DNA of 64,000 nt from Pantoea rwandensis (GTDB lineage Bacteria > Pseudomonadota > Gammaproteobacteria > Enterobacterales > Enterobacteriaceae): positions 1-64,000 of the forward strand of contig NZ_MLFR01000005.1 of NCBI RefSeq assembly GCF_002095475.1, read 5' to 3'. Positions within the stretch are counted from its first letter, which is position 1. Every line of letters begins with the position of its first letter. The notes under the pieces are model-generated. The model made no database searches. It saw only the letters and a program-made list of their open reading frames with translations, and had not been told where the DNA came from. Shown one piece after another: positions 34,131-43,016 of this stretch. A program made the position numbers and the translations under genes.

Positions 34131-35462
34131 TTACTCCGCCAAGGGCAATATAAGGGTAATTTCCGCGCCACCCTCGGCGCGGTTTGCCAGCCGCAGCTGA
34201 CCATTCATGCGAAGCATCAAGCTCTCTACCAGCGTCATGCCTAGTCCCATGCTTTGGGGTCGTGAGCTGTAAAAAGGCATGCAGGCCTGCGCTAATCCTT
34301 CGGCAGAAAAGCCGGGGCCGTTATCACTGAGGATGATTTTGATTTCGTGTGCAAATAGCTCAGAGGTCACGTTGACCCATGCATCTGGCTGCCTCTGCTG
34401 CATGTGAATCGCGTTTTGCAGCAGATTGTGAAACACCTGCTCAAGCCACTGTTCATCACCGATCACGCGAGCCTGTTCGTGCCTAAATTGCTGTCGTACC
34501 TGCACGTCACCGGTATCCAGTTCTTGTTGCAACAAGACAGTGACCCTGCGCCAGACGGCTTCAGGGCTCACCGCGGTCAATGCCACCGGACGTTCGCTGA
34601 CAATGTCGCGAAAACGCTGCAGTAAACCGGCCAGTCTTTCGGTTTGCAGGCTGATGGCACTGAGTGCCTGTGGCAGATTCTGGTGTTTACCTTGGCTGAT
34701 CAGCAGCTGGCTGCTGTGAAGCCAGGTGTTAATCGCCGTCAGCGGCTGGTTAATTTCATGGATAATTCCCGCCGTGAACTCACCCAAGGCCTCGCGCCGC
34801 GTACGCTGAAAATAATCCGCACGTAAACGCATCTCACGGTTTTGTTGCCAGTGCCGCACGAATCCCCAGCCGAGCAAACCGATAATCAGCCATAACAGGA
34901 AAGCCAGCAGGAACGGCGCTACATGTAGCGCACGCCAATCTGGGTTGGCACTGCCTTTCATTAAAAACGGCTGATAAAGGTTGATAAATGGACGCTGCCA
35001 CAACCAGCGCGACTTTTCGGAGTAGGTTGGGGTCAAAATCGCAGGTTGGGCCTGGAGATGAAAGGACAAGGCTAACGCAACCTCAGATGATTTAACCGCA
35101 AAATGAAGATCCACCAGCATGCGAAATTGGCGATAGGGGTTATACAGCCAGTAACGCCCTTGGTCACTCTCTTCAAATCGTGGCCCCGTCAGCGAACGGT
35201 TTTGCGTATGTTCAAGCTGCACGATTTGGGGAAATTTCTTGCGTAACTCGACTAGATTTTCGTCACCAGTCAACAAGGGCAACAGCGTTTCGTTCTGCGT
35301 TAAATAGGCCGCAATACGATTAAACTGTTGATGGAACTGAGTTTCGCGTTCACGCTGCTGTTGTAAAATTTGGTGGGTAAACACCCCACTCAAGGTCACC
35401 GTTGTGAGAAGAAACCAGATCAGCCAATACCTTTTAAACCATGGGCGGTGAGTTTGGGGCAT
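34131..35462 (-). CDS. Membrane sensor histidine kinase
   Basis: A 443-residue kinase. Transmembrane helix 1 is at about 12-30 and helix 2 at about 181-203, bounding a periplasmic sensor region of roughly 150 residues without a recognised domain. The H-box is FTAGIIHEINQPLTAIN with the phospho-acceptor H235. The N-box (FHNLLQNAIHM), G1 box (LSDNGPGFS) and G2 box (SMGLGMTLVES) follow. The HEINQPL style is that of the FixL/DctB group (HisKA with NtrB-like features), which pairs with FixJ-type regulators such as the one directly downstream. The sensed ligand is unknown; the adjacent HbpS-like protein may be a partner. Confidence 0.9.
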   Translation of the reverse strand: MPQTHRPWFKRYWLIWFLLTTVTLSGVFTHQILQQQRERETQFHQQFNRIAAYLTQNETLLPLLTGDENLVELRKKFPQIVQLEHTQNRSLTGPRFEESDQGRYWLYNPYRQFRMLVDLHFAVKSSEVALALSFHLQAQPAILTPTYSEKSRWLWQRPFINLYQPFLMKGSANPDWRALHVAPFLLAFLLWLIIGLLGWGFVRHWQQNREMRLRADYFQRTRREALGEFTAGIIHEINQPLTAINTWLHSSQLLISQGKHQNLPQALSAISLQTERLAGLLQRFRDIVSERPVALTAVSPEAVWRRVTVLLQQELDTGDVQVRQQFRHEQARVIGDEQWLEQVFHNLLQNAIHMQQRQPDAWVNVTSELFAHEIKIILSDNGPGFSAEGLAQACMPFYSSRPQSMGLGMTLVESLMLRMNGQLRLANRAEGGAEITLILPLAE

Positions 35463-35678
35463 AGTTTTCCGTTAATCAGGCAGTAAGTTCAGGTGGGTTG
35501 TCGATAACGCACATGCGTCCAGTCATGGTTTTGCAACGTTTTAACCTGCTCCCTCATCGTATTCAATCTGTTTTGCTAGCTTAGCGCTGATTTCAGAAGT
35601 CTTCCTGATACGGCTTTGATTTGGATTGGCTTTTGCTCTGTCGGCGGGGTCGAGCGCCGATGTTGAACGGGTGATAAA

Positions 35679-35698
35679 AAACCCGCCTGAGCGGGTTT
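35679..35698 (-). terminator. Intrinsic terminator of the amino acid ABC operon
   Basis: AAACCCGC and GCGGGTTT form an 8-bp stem with a 4-nt loop, 8 bases past the ATPase stop codon. On the minus strand the stem is followed directly by a run of T (TTTTTTAT). The gap 35463-35678 upstream of the kinase gene otherwise holds no gene I can support. Confidence 0.85.
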
Positions 35699-35705
35699 GA
35701 AAGGA

Positions 35706-36482
35706 TTAGCTGTTGCGCTGCAAATGACTACTGACAAAGGCTCTACAGCGGTCAGAAATCGGGTCAGTGAACACCTGCTGAGGTGTGCCAGACTCTTCAA
35801 TCTTCCCTTGATGCAGAAACACGGCTTTATTAGATACATCGCGCGCAAAACCCATTTCGTGGGTCACGATAATCATCGTACGCCCCTCTTCAGCCAGGCT
35901 CCGAATGACCCGCAACACTTCGCCTACCAGTTCGGGGTCAAGCGCCGAGGTCGGCTCATCAAACAAAATCGCTTTGGGTTGTTGCGCCAGTGCGCGTGCG
36001 ATGGCCACGCGCTGCTGTTGCCCACCTGAAAGTTGCGACGGCCAGGCATTGCGTTTTTCATACAGCCCAACTTTGTGTAGCAACGCCTCGGCTTCTTCAA
36101 TCGCCTCCTTATTGCTGCGTTTCTGTACGTGCACCGGCGCTTCTATAATGTTCTGCAACACGGTTTTATGCGGCCATAGATTGAAACTCTGGAACACAAA
36201 CCCAAGTTGCATGCGCATTAATTTAATACGGCGCTGTTGCTCACGGCTGAGTCTCTCGTCGGGGTTGTCGATGGTCACCACCTCCTCCCCTACCGCAATT
36301 TCGCCACCCTGCGGCACTTCAAGAAACGGGATACAGCGCAGTAGCGTACTTTTCCCTGAGCCACTGGCGCCGATCAGCGAAATCACATCGCCATCTTGCG
36401 CCGTCAGGCTGATATCGTGCAGCACCTCATGCCCGCTATAACTTTTTCTGAGATGGCTCAGGGCGATAGTGGGTTTACTCAT
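35706..36482 (-). CDS. Polar amino acid ABC transporter ATP-binding protein
   Basis: A 258-residue HisP/GlnQ-type ATPase. Walker A is GASGSGKST (about residues 37-45), the signature is LSGGQQQRVAIARAL (about 155-169), Walker B is AILFDEPTSALDPE, and the switch His is in IIVTHEMGFA. It energises the permeases encoded immediately upstream and overlaps the first permease gene by 4 bases. It is the last gene of a minus-strand operon ending at the terminator 35679-35698. Substrate is a polar amino acid or a derivative. Confidence 0.94.
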   Translation of the reverse strand: MSKPTIALSHLRKSYSGHEVLHDISLTAQDGDVISLIGASGSGKSTLLRCIPFLEVPQGGEIAVGEEVVTIDNPDERLSREQQRRIKLMRMQLGFVFQSFNLWPHKTVLQNIIEAPVHVQKRSNKEAIEEAEALLHKVGLYEKRNAWPSQLSGGQQQRVAIARALAQQPKAILFDEPTSALDPELVGEVLRVIRSLAEEGRTMIIVTHEMGFARDVSNKAVFLHQGKIEESGTPQQVFTDPISDRCRAFVSSHLQRNS

Positions 36483-37165
36483 TGACGTGCTCCAACATGA
36501 TAAGGGGACAAACGGTGCTCCAGCAGCGCCACTGCTTTACTCACCATTACGGTCAGCAGCAGATAAATAATGGCCGCGCTGATGAAGACTTCTAGCGCAC
36601 GGAAGGTCTCCGAGACAATTGAATCAGCGATACCGGTCATTTCCATCAGGCTGATGGTGCTGACCAGCGATGTCGACTTGATCATCGAGATAATTTCGTT
36701 GCTGTAAGCAGGCAGCGCCTGGCGCACCGCGAGTGGCAAGGTAATGCGGCGCAGTGTGGTGAAGCGCGACATACCACAGACCTTGGCAGCTTCAAGTGAT
36801 TGAACGCTGACGGCATTCAGCCCACCGCGCAATATCTCCGAGGTGTAAGCCGCATCGTTGAGCACCAGTGCAATCAAGCCGCACCAGTAAGGGTCGCGCA
36901 GCAGTGGCCAAAATATACTTTCGCGCACCGCAGGCAAACTGCCCAATCCGTAATAAATCATAAAGATCTGGATCAGCAGTGGCGTGCCGCGAAACAGCCA
37001 AACATAGAAACGCGCAAAAACGCTGCCAAAACGATTTTGGCGTAATAGATTGAGTAATAAAGCCAACACGCCGCCGCCCAGCAGCGATAACACGGCCAGG
37101 TTAAGCGTCAGCGGCAGACCGCGCAGCAAAGCGCTGAGCGTATGCTGTAAAAACGTGAAATCCAT
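36479..37165 (-). CDS. Polar amino acid ABC transporter permease (HisM-like)
   Basis: A 228-residue permease with about five helices. The N-terminal FLQHTLSALLRGLPLTLNLA and the central RGTPLLIQIFMIYYGLG are the HisM/GlnP family signatures. The EAA loop EAAKVCGMSRFTTLRRITLP docks the ATPase. It pairs with the second permease 9 bases upstream to form the heterodimeric channel. Confidence 0.92.
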   Translation of the reverse strand: MDFTFLQHTLSALLRGLPLTLNLAVLSLLGGGVLALLLNLLRQNRFGSVFARFYVWLFRGTPLLIQIFMIYYGLGSLPAVRESIFWPLLRDPYWCGLIALVLNDAAYTSEILRGGLNAVSVQSLEAAKVCGMSRFTTLRRITLPLAVRQALPAYSNEIISMIKSTSLVSTISLMEMTGIADSIVSETFRALEVFISAAIIYLLLTVMVSKAVALLEHRLSPYHVGARQ

Positions 37166-37174
37166 CGTGGCTCC

Positions 37175-37894
37175 TTACAACCGCGCGCGTTGTTGCCCGC
37201 GCATGGCCACTTTTTCCACATAGCGGAAAACAAAATCGGAACAGGTGGTGATGATCAGGTAGATCACCGCACCGACGCTGTAGAAGAAGAACGGCATTTG
37301 TGTGGAGTTGGATGCGGTGGAAATCTGGTTCATGGTTTCCACTAAGCCGGTGACCGAAACCAACGCCGACTCCTTGATCACCGATTGCCACTGATTGCCC
37401 ATTCCCGGCAAGGCGGTGCGCAACGCTTGCGGCACGATCATGCGACGGAACAGCATCAGCCTGCCCATGCCGGTCACCGTAGCGGCTTCCAGCGTGCCTT
37501 TCGGGATAGCGTAAAACGCACCACGGAACACGCCGCTTTGATAGGCGCCAGAGATCAAACCGATGGCGATAGCCCCCGCGACAAAGCCATTCACATCGAA
37601 TGGCCCCTGCATCCCTAACCCTTCACCGATAAAGGAAACTACCTGACGGCCACCAAAATAGAACAGGTAGATCACCAGCAGCTCAGGGACGCCACGGAAC
37701 AGTGTGATATAGCCATTGGCGAGGCGCTGCTGCCAGCGAGCGCCACCAATCTGCATCCAACAGAGAATGCTGCCAAGCATCGCGCCCAGCAGCCATGCAC
37801 ATAATGAAACGGTTACGGTCACCGTGGCGGCGTTAAGTAAAACGCCGCCCCAGCCTTCGTCACCAAAACCTAACAGTTGCCAATCAATAGTCAT
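37175..37894 (-). CDS. Polar amino acid ABC transporter permease (HisQ-like)
   Basis: A 239-residue permease. Family motifs are LFRGVPELLVIYLFYFGG and the EAA loop EAATVTGMGRLMLFRRMIVP. Three or more helices are visible either side. It lies between the second permease and the binding-protein gene (12-base gap) in the operon. The ELLVIYLFYFG variant is typical of HisQ/OccQ-type permeases used for histidine, arginine or opines. Confidence 0.92.
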   Translation of the reverse strand: MTIDWQLLGFGDEGWGGVLLNAATVTVTVSLCAWLLGAMLGSILCWMQIGGARWQQRLANGYITLFRGVPELLVIYLFYFGGRQVVSFIGEGLGMQGPFDVNGFVAGAIAIGLISGAYQSGVFRGAFYAIPKGTLEAATVTGMGRLMLFRRMIVPQALRTALPGMGNQWQSVIKESALVSVTGLVETMNQISTASNSTQMPFFFYSVGAVIYLIITTCSDFVFRYVEKVAMRGQQRARL

Positions 37895-37906
37895 AAGCGC
37901 TTAGCA

Positions 37907-38755
37907 TTACTCCGCAGGCGCGACGTTCTCGCCGAACCATTTTTCTGACAACTGCTTCAGAGTGCCATCTTTGATCATCGAGACTAATGCGGTATCCAGC
38001 GCAGCTTTCAGCTCTGGATTATTCTTCTGAATAGCAATAGCAGAACCCTGCCCTAACACACCACCCGAGAAGCCGTAACCTGTGCTGTTCACTGTGTCGA
38101 CGTGTTTTTTCACATAGGCATTCAAGTTAGTGCGTGATGCCATCACCGCATCCACGCGGCCATTTAACAAATCAGCGAAGGTTTCAGGTCCCGCTTGATA
38201 AGTGCGAATGGTCGCCACATCGGCCAGATATTTGTTCAGGAAGTCAGCCTGAATGGTGGCGACCTGAACAGCGATCGTTTTACCCTTGAACTTGGCTTTC
38301 AGTGCGTCGATAGCTTTCGTCATGCCCGCATCATCACCCGCTTGTACCACTTCGCCGTTGCCCGGCAGGGTGTCAACCGCACTCCCCTTCAGCGTGACAA
38401 AGCCGGAAACACTCACCGTGTATTGGTGGGTGAAATCTACCACTTCTTCACGCTTCGGCGTCACGGTAACGGCATCAATCACCGCATCATATTTACCGTC
38501 AACCAAGCCGGGGATCATGCCGGACCATTTCTGCGCCACGATTTCATACTTGAAACCTGCACGTTTCGCCAACTCTGCCACCATGTCTGGCTCATAACCG
38601 ACAATTTTGCCGCTTGGTGTGGATTGGTTAAACGGAGGATAGGCTGCCTCCGTCGCAAACTTCAGGGTGCCAAAATCTTTTGCCTGAACCAGTGCAGAAG
38701 CAGCCAGCAGCAACATCCCAGCGGAAGTGGTAAAAAGCCCTTTACGCATCATCAT
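37907..38755 (-). CDS. Amino acid ABC transporter substrate-binding protein
   Basis: A 282-residue periplasmic binding protein of the SBP_bac_3 family. The signal peptide is residues 1-25 (GLFTTSAGMLLLAASALVQA). The N-terminal lobe contains KFATEAAYPPFNQSTPSGKIVGYEPDMV (quoted in part: KFATEAAYPPFN) and the AVIDAVTVTPKREEVVDFT hinge motif typical of HisJ/ArtJ/OccT. GAGG precedes three ATG codons; the first is used here, and the second (38752) is also possible. It gives the operon its substrate specificity, which I cannot pin down. Confidence 0.92.
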   Translation of the reverse strand: MMMRKGLFTTSAGMLLLAASALVQAKDFGTLKFATEAAYPPFNQSTPSGKIVGYEPDMVAELAKRAGFKYEIVAQKWSGMIPGLVDGKYDAVIDAVTVTPKREEVVDFTHQYTVSVSGFVTLKGSAVDTLPGNGEVVQAGDDAGMTKAIDALKAKFKGKTIAVQVATIQADFLNKYLADVATIRTYQAGPETFADLLNGRVDAVMASRTNLNAYVKKHVDTVNSTGYGFSGGVLGQGSAIAIQKNNPELKAALDTALVSMIKDGTLKQLSEKWFGENVAPAE

Positions 38756-38771
38756 GAAACCTCAGAATTTA

Positions 38772-39962
38772 TTATTGGGAGAGTAAATCGATGGCCAATC
38801 GGGCTAATGCCTGAGTGCCTGCGTGAATACTGCGCTCGTCGGGTTGGTAGTCCGAGTTATGCAGATGGTCATCGCGTCCTGGTGCACCCGAGCCGATGTG
38901 AATCTGGCAACCCGGCGCGCGTTCGGTAAACAGTGAAAAATCTTCTGCACCAAAGCTGGCGCTGGGTTTAGCAATGATCGGTTTTCCAAACTGGTGCGAC
39001 AAAATCGGTTCCAGTGCATCAATCAACGCGTCATCATTCATCAACGGTGGTACACCACGCTGATAATTCACCTCGATACGCGTGTTGAGTGATAGCGCTA
39101 CACCCGCACAAATACGTTTAAACGCGGTTTCTATGTGCGCACGAGCTTCGGGTGATTTGGCACGTACAGTGCCCTGAATCAGACAGCTATCTGAAATGAT
39201 GTTGTGCGTAGAACCGCCATGAATGTGGCCGATGGTCAGAACTGCAGAATTGGCCGGATCGAGTTCACGCGAAATGATGGTTTGCAGCTGGCTGATGAGG
39301 TTGACCGCCGCGATAATCGGATCGGTACCCATATGCGGGCGAGCAGCATGCGTCGATTTGCCGTGCACCACAACATCAAACTCATCGCTGGAAGCCGTGC
39401 TCGCACCACGCGTGAGTGCAATCTCTCCCGCTTCCAGTTCTGGCTTGTTATGCAGTGTGATCGCAAGATCAACCCCTTCAGCGGCACCATCTGCAATCAT
39501 CGCTTCCGCGCCGCTATCTGGTGTCTCTTCTGCGGGTTGGAAGATCAGGCGCACTGTGCCTTTTAGCTGCGCACGATAGTGCGGCAAAATCGCTGCCACG
39601 CCGAGTAGCGTTGCCGTATGAATGTCGTGCCCACAGGCGTGCATTTTGCCCGGAAAGGTGCTGCTGAACGGCAAACCGGTTTGTTCGTGAATCGGCAATG
39701 CGTCCATATCGGCACGCAACAAGATCGTTTTTCCGGGGCGATCGCCGACAATATCGACCATGACGCCGGTTCGGCCCACACCCGTATTCGGTTGGAGTCC
39801 AAGACGCAGCAGTTCCTGCTCGACTAACTTAGCGGTACGAACGGTATCGAAACCGAGTTCGGGGTGCGCATGAATATCTCGGCGGATGGCAATAAGGTGC
39901 GCTTCCATGCTTTCGCTTCTGGCGCTGATATCCCTGGCTAAAACATCTTTAAGGTCGGTCAT
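38772..39962 (-). CDS. M20-family amidohydrolase (hippurate hydrolase-like)
   Basis: A 396-residue metalloamidase of the M20D group. Metal ligands are in MHACGHDIHTATLLG (Cys/His, about residues 100-114), QPAEETPDSG (Glu pair) and the C-terminal DDHLHNSDYQPDE. The dimerisation/lid domain contains VVVHGKSTHAARPHMGTDPI. Members release amino acids from N-acyl, N-benzoyl or indole-conjugated forms. It is the first gene of the operon whose later genes form a polar amino acid transporter, which suggests uptake and deacylation of an N-acyl amino acid. Imported substrate unknown. Confidence 0.9.
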   Translation of the reverse strand: MTDLKDVLARDISARSESMEAHLIAIRRDIHAHPELGFDTVRTAKLVEQELLRLGLQPNTGVGRTGVMVDIVGDRPGKTILLRADMDALPIHEQTGLPFSSTFPGKMHACGHDIHTATLLGVAAILPHYRAQLKGTVRLIFQPAEETPDSGAEAMIADGAAEGVDLAITLHNKPELEAGEIALTRGASTASSDEFDVVVHGKSTHAARPHMGTDPIIAAVNLISQLQTIISRELDPANSAVLTIGHIHGGSTHNIISDSCLIQGTVRAKSPEARAHIETAFKRICAGVALSLNTRIEVNYQRGVPPLMNDDALIDALEPILSHQFGKPIIAKPSASFGAEDFSLFTERAPGCQIHIGSGAPGRDDHLHNSDYQPDERSIHAGTQALARLAIDLLSQ

Positions 39963-40228
39963 GTTTGCAATGATCTTTTCAGGCGGTGAAACCTGGCCTT
40001 TATGGCATTTTTATTAAGATTGACCTCGTATTTATTCACAGCACCCAGCAGATTGCAACGCGCAATGCTTAGGGTTACTTGCTGAATTTTCGTGATATTT
40101 CCTAATTCACTGCGCAAACAGGATAAAAACCAGCTGTTGCATCATCAGTCAGTCATAACATTCATGATCCAGCGGGGATCATCAGTTTTACTGATTTTGT
40201 GATTGAACAAAAATCCAGCTACGCATGC

Positions 40229-41116
40229 TCATTTTATCTGCGCGATTAACCACTCACGCACGGCCAAAACCGTGGCCTGTTCTTTGAGCCGCTGAGGTGA
40301 AACAAGATACCATCCCGCGTCCACTGCCATTTGCAGTGCAAAGGCGGGCACTAAACGACCGCTGGTGAGATCGTTCTGGACAAAATGCGGGCTGGTAAGG
40401 GCTATGCCTTGTCCATTAATCGCTGCCTCCAACGCTAACGCCGTCTGGTTAAAGCGCAAATGATGTTGATGATGCATAGAGACGTTTGGGAACATAAAAG
40501 AGAGAAAGGCCGGCCAAAGATGATGTCCATCATGCAATAACGCATACCGCAGACAATTCTCGGCATTTTGTGGATTTTCTAGTTTTGCCAAAAGTACCGG
40601 GCTAACCACAGCCAACACGCTCTGTGAAAACAAAAGCGTGGCATCCAGCCCTGCGCCAAACGGCGGTCGGCCATAACGCACCGCCAAATCAACGCCCTCG
40701 TGATGAAACTGCACCAGTCTTTCAGACGCCAGCACCCGAAGATCAATATCTGGCCATGCCTGAGTGAACGCAGGTAAACGCGGTAGCATCCAGCGGCTGG
40801 CAAACGTCGGGGTCACACTTAAGGTTAAGTGATTTGGTTCAGATCGTAGCGCGCGCGTTGCCTCATCAATCAGCTCAAAAGCCTGTCGTACACTCGTCGC
40901 ATAACCTGCGCCTGCAGTGGTTAAGGCCAGGGTTCGGGGCAAGCGCTCAAATAATTTCAAACCCAGGCTACTCTCAAGCCCACGAATTTGCTGTGCTACT
41001 GCACCTTGCGTGACACCTAGCTCTTCGGCCGCCAGGCGAAAATTAAGATGACGCGTGACCGCCTCAAAGACTTTTAATCCATTGAGCGGCGGCAATGAGG
41101 GGAAACCTTGACTCAT
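40229..41116 (-). CDS. LysR-family regulator (GcvA-like)
   Basis: A 295-residue LysR regulator. The HTH is LKVFEAVTRHLNFRLAAEEL followed by GVTQGAVAQQIRGLESSLG (about residues 14-52). The effector domain contains LTLSVTPTFASRWMLPRL and the VDLAVRYGRPPF motif, both typical of the GcvA/AmpR-like group. It lies upstream of the M20-ABC operon on the same strand, with 266 bases between, and is a plausible regulator of it. That gap (39963-40228) contains no gene and must hold the operon promoter. Confidence 0.9.
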   Translation of the reverse strand: MSQGFPSLPPLNGLKVFEAVTRHLNFRLAAEELGVTQGAVAQQIRGLESSLGLKLFERLPRTLALTTAGAGYATSVRQAFELIDEATRALRSEPNHLTLSVTPTFASRWMLPRLPAFTQAWPDIDLRVLASERLVQFHHEGVDLAVRYGRPPFGAGLDATLLFSQSVLAVVSPVLLAKLENPQNAENCLRYALLHDGHHLWPAFLSFMFPNVSMHHQHHLRFNQTALALEAAINGQGIALTSPHFVQNDLTSGRLVPAFALQMAVDAGWYLVSPQRLKEQATVLAVREWLIAQIK

Positions 41117-41222
41117 CCTGTAGTTTTCCTATCGTCAATTGCGAATCAGACTGACTCTCTGGTACTGAATTTAGCCACTATACTGCGAGATATCGATTTT
41201 ATAATCATAAGGGAACAATATT

Positions 41223-41927
41223 ATGGCAGTAGAAAAAGTCGCAGTGATTGTTGCAGGTGGCAGTGGAATGGGTGCAGCAGCAGCTGAAAAACTGGCTAAT
41301 GACGGTTTCAAAGTGGCGATCCTCTCCTCCTCCGGTAAAGGTGAGGCGCTGGCAAATCGCTTAGGGGGTTTAGGTGTCACGGGATCGAATCAATCCGTGG
41401 ATGACTTACTACGTCTGGTTGAGGCGACGATGGCACGTTGGGGCCGGATAGATGTGCTGGTGAATAGCGCCGGACATGGCCCTCGCGCACCGATTCTGGA
41501 ACTGAGTGACGAGGACTGGCAGCGCGGCATGGAAACTTACTTCCTCAACGTGGTGCGCGCCGCGCGTTTGGTGACACCTGTCATGCAAAAACAGGGCGGT
41601 GGCAGCATCATCAATATCTCTTCAGCATGGACATTTGAGCCAACCGATCTATTCCCAACATCAGCCGTGTTTCGCGCAGGTTTAGCGTCGTTCACTAAAA
41701 TTTTTGCTGACACCTACGCCGCAGACAACATTCGTATCAACAACGTGTTGCCGGGATGGATCGATAGCCTGCCAAAAAGTGATGAGCGTCGAGACAGCGT
41801 GCCTCTTAAACGCTACGGTACCTCTGAGGAAGTGGCAGCTACCATTGCCTTCCTGGCTTCCCCTGGCGCGGCCTACATCACCGCTCAAAATATTCGCGTG
41901 GATGGCGGTGTGACACATAGCGTTTAA
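41223..41927 (+). CDS. SDR-fold protein lacking the canonical Tyr-Lys catalytic pair
   Basis: A 234-residue short-chain dehydrogenase/reductase. The Rossmann start VIVAGGSGMGAAAAEKLA replaces the usual TGxxxGIG with AGGSGMGAA, and the NSAG motif (VLVNSAGHG) and INISS strand are present. Where SDRs have YxxxK, this protein reads SAVFR (in PTSAVFRAGLASF), so both catalytic Tyr and Lys are missing (Ser and Arg). A C-terminal NVLPGWIDSL is also seen. It may be a non-canonical or non-catalytic SDR. Its stop overlaps the convergent AraC gene by 4 bases. Confidence 0.82.
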   Translation: MAVEKVAVIVAGGSGMGAAAAEKLANDGFKVAILSSSGKGEALANRLGGLGVTGSNQSVDDLLRLVEATMARWGRIDVLVNSAGHGPRAPILELSDEDWQRGMETYFLNVVRAARLVTPVMQKQGGGSIINISSAWTFEPTDLFPTSAVFRAGLASFTKIFADTYAADNIRINNVLPGWIDSLPKSDERRDSVPLKRYGTSEEVAATIAFLASPGAAYITAQNIRVDGGVTHSV

Positions 41928-42856
41928 TGCGCCTGCAGCCGCGCGGTCAATTGTTCGGGCGGCAGCAATTCAAAAGCTCTTTTCATCACTCTTGCCTCTT
42001 CTGCCGGGCTGCGTCCAAACATGCGCTTAAACTCACGATTGAATTGGGAGTCGCTTTCGTAACCCACACGCGCTGCGGCCCCCGCAGCGGTGAGGTTATC
42101 GCGGATCATCATCAATCGCGCCTGATGCAATCGCAACGATTTGAGATATTGCATTGGCGAAGTCTGGGTCACGCTTTTAAAGTGCAGATGGAAACGCGGC
42201 ACACTCATTCCCGCTTCATTCGCCAAATGGGGAACATCCAAGGGCTGTCGCCAGTCGGCGTGAATCCGTTGGAGTGCGCGTGCAATACGACCAAAATGCC
42301 CTTGATAGGTCAGTGCAGCGCGCACCGCCCCACCTTGTTCCCCCATTAGTACACGAAAGCAGATCTCTTCGACCCGTGCGGGTCCCAGGACTTTTGCCTC
42401 CAGCGGATCGCTGAGGGCTTCAAGCAACCGTAACGTGCTCTCCGCCAGCGCATCATTTACTGGCGTAGAGATAATGCCCGCTGGGGATTCAGTGATGGCG
42501 GTTTCAACATCGGCAAGTTGTGCCACCAGGCGCGCCACCATTGTCGCATCCAGGCGGATAGCGATACCCAATAACGGCTCTTCCGAGGTGGCTTCGGTTT
42601 CGGCGGAGAAAGGCAAAGGGACGGATAGCACCAAATAATGGTGAGCATCGTAACGATACATTTTGTCTGCAAGAAAGGCACGCTTCGACCCCTGACAAAT
42701 AATGATGATGCTCGGTTCATACAACACTGGCGTGCGTGCCCACTGTTGATCAGCGCGCATAAAGCGCACGTTATCCAGTAACGATTCGGTATAGCCTTCC
42801 TGGCGCGCCAACTGGCGTAACAGATGGCAGGTTTGCAGTTGCACAGGGTTCGACAT
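41924..42856 (-). CDS. AraC-family regulator with N-terminal cupin-like sensor
   Basis: A 310-residue regulator. The N-terminal AraC_N-type domain includes WARTPVLYEPSIIIICQGSK and YLVLSVPLPFSAE. The C-terminal double HTH has DVPHLANEAGMSVPRFHLHFK and RVGYESDSQFNREFKRMFG (about 225-290). Regulators of this subgroup usually control nearby oxidoreductases; here SDR genes flank it on both sides (convergent 41223, divergent 43017). ATG 42856 with CAGGA upstream is preferred over an in-frame extension to 42886. Confidence 0.87.
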   Translation of the reverse strand: MSNPVQLQTCHLLRQLARQEGYTESLLDNVRFMRADQQWARTPVLYEPSIIIICQGSKRAFLADKMYRYDAHHYLVLSVPLPFSAETEATSEEPLLGIAIRLDATMVARLVAQLADVETAITESPAGIISTPVNDALAESTLRLLEALSDPLEAKVLGPARVEEICFRVLMGEQGGAVRAALTYQGHFGRIARALQRIHADWRQPLDVPHLANEAGMSVPRFHLHFKSVTQTSPMQYLKSLRLHQARLMMIRDNLTAAGAAARVGYESDSQFNREFKRMFGRSPAEEARVMKRAFELLPPEQLTARLQAH

Positions 42857-43016
42857 GGCATGAATTCCTGAGAGAGTTTCAGGCAAAGCATAGCGGTGGA
42901 GATCGCGTTAATACAATGGCAACGAGAGAATCAGGCAATGATGCGCCATTATTCGGCCTGTCTCCCTGGATGTTTTTTTTCAACAATGACCTCGTCAACA
43001 ACACGAGGTGCAGACC

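Noticed and set aside
35576..35848. 90-codon minus-strand frame overlapping the ABC ATPase gene end
   Set aside because: It crosses the intrinsic terminator and lies mostly within the ATPase gene in another frame; no homology.
42457..42891. 144-codon minus-strand frame inside the AraC gene
   Set aside because: A Cys/Trp/Arg-rich shadow frame of the well-supported AraC gene, with no family character.
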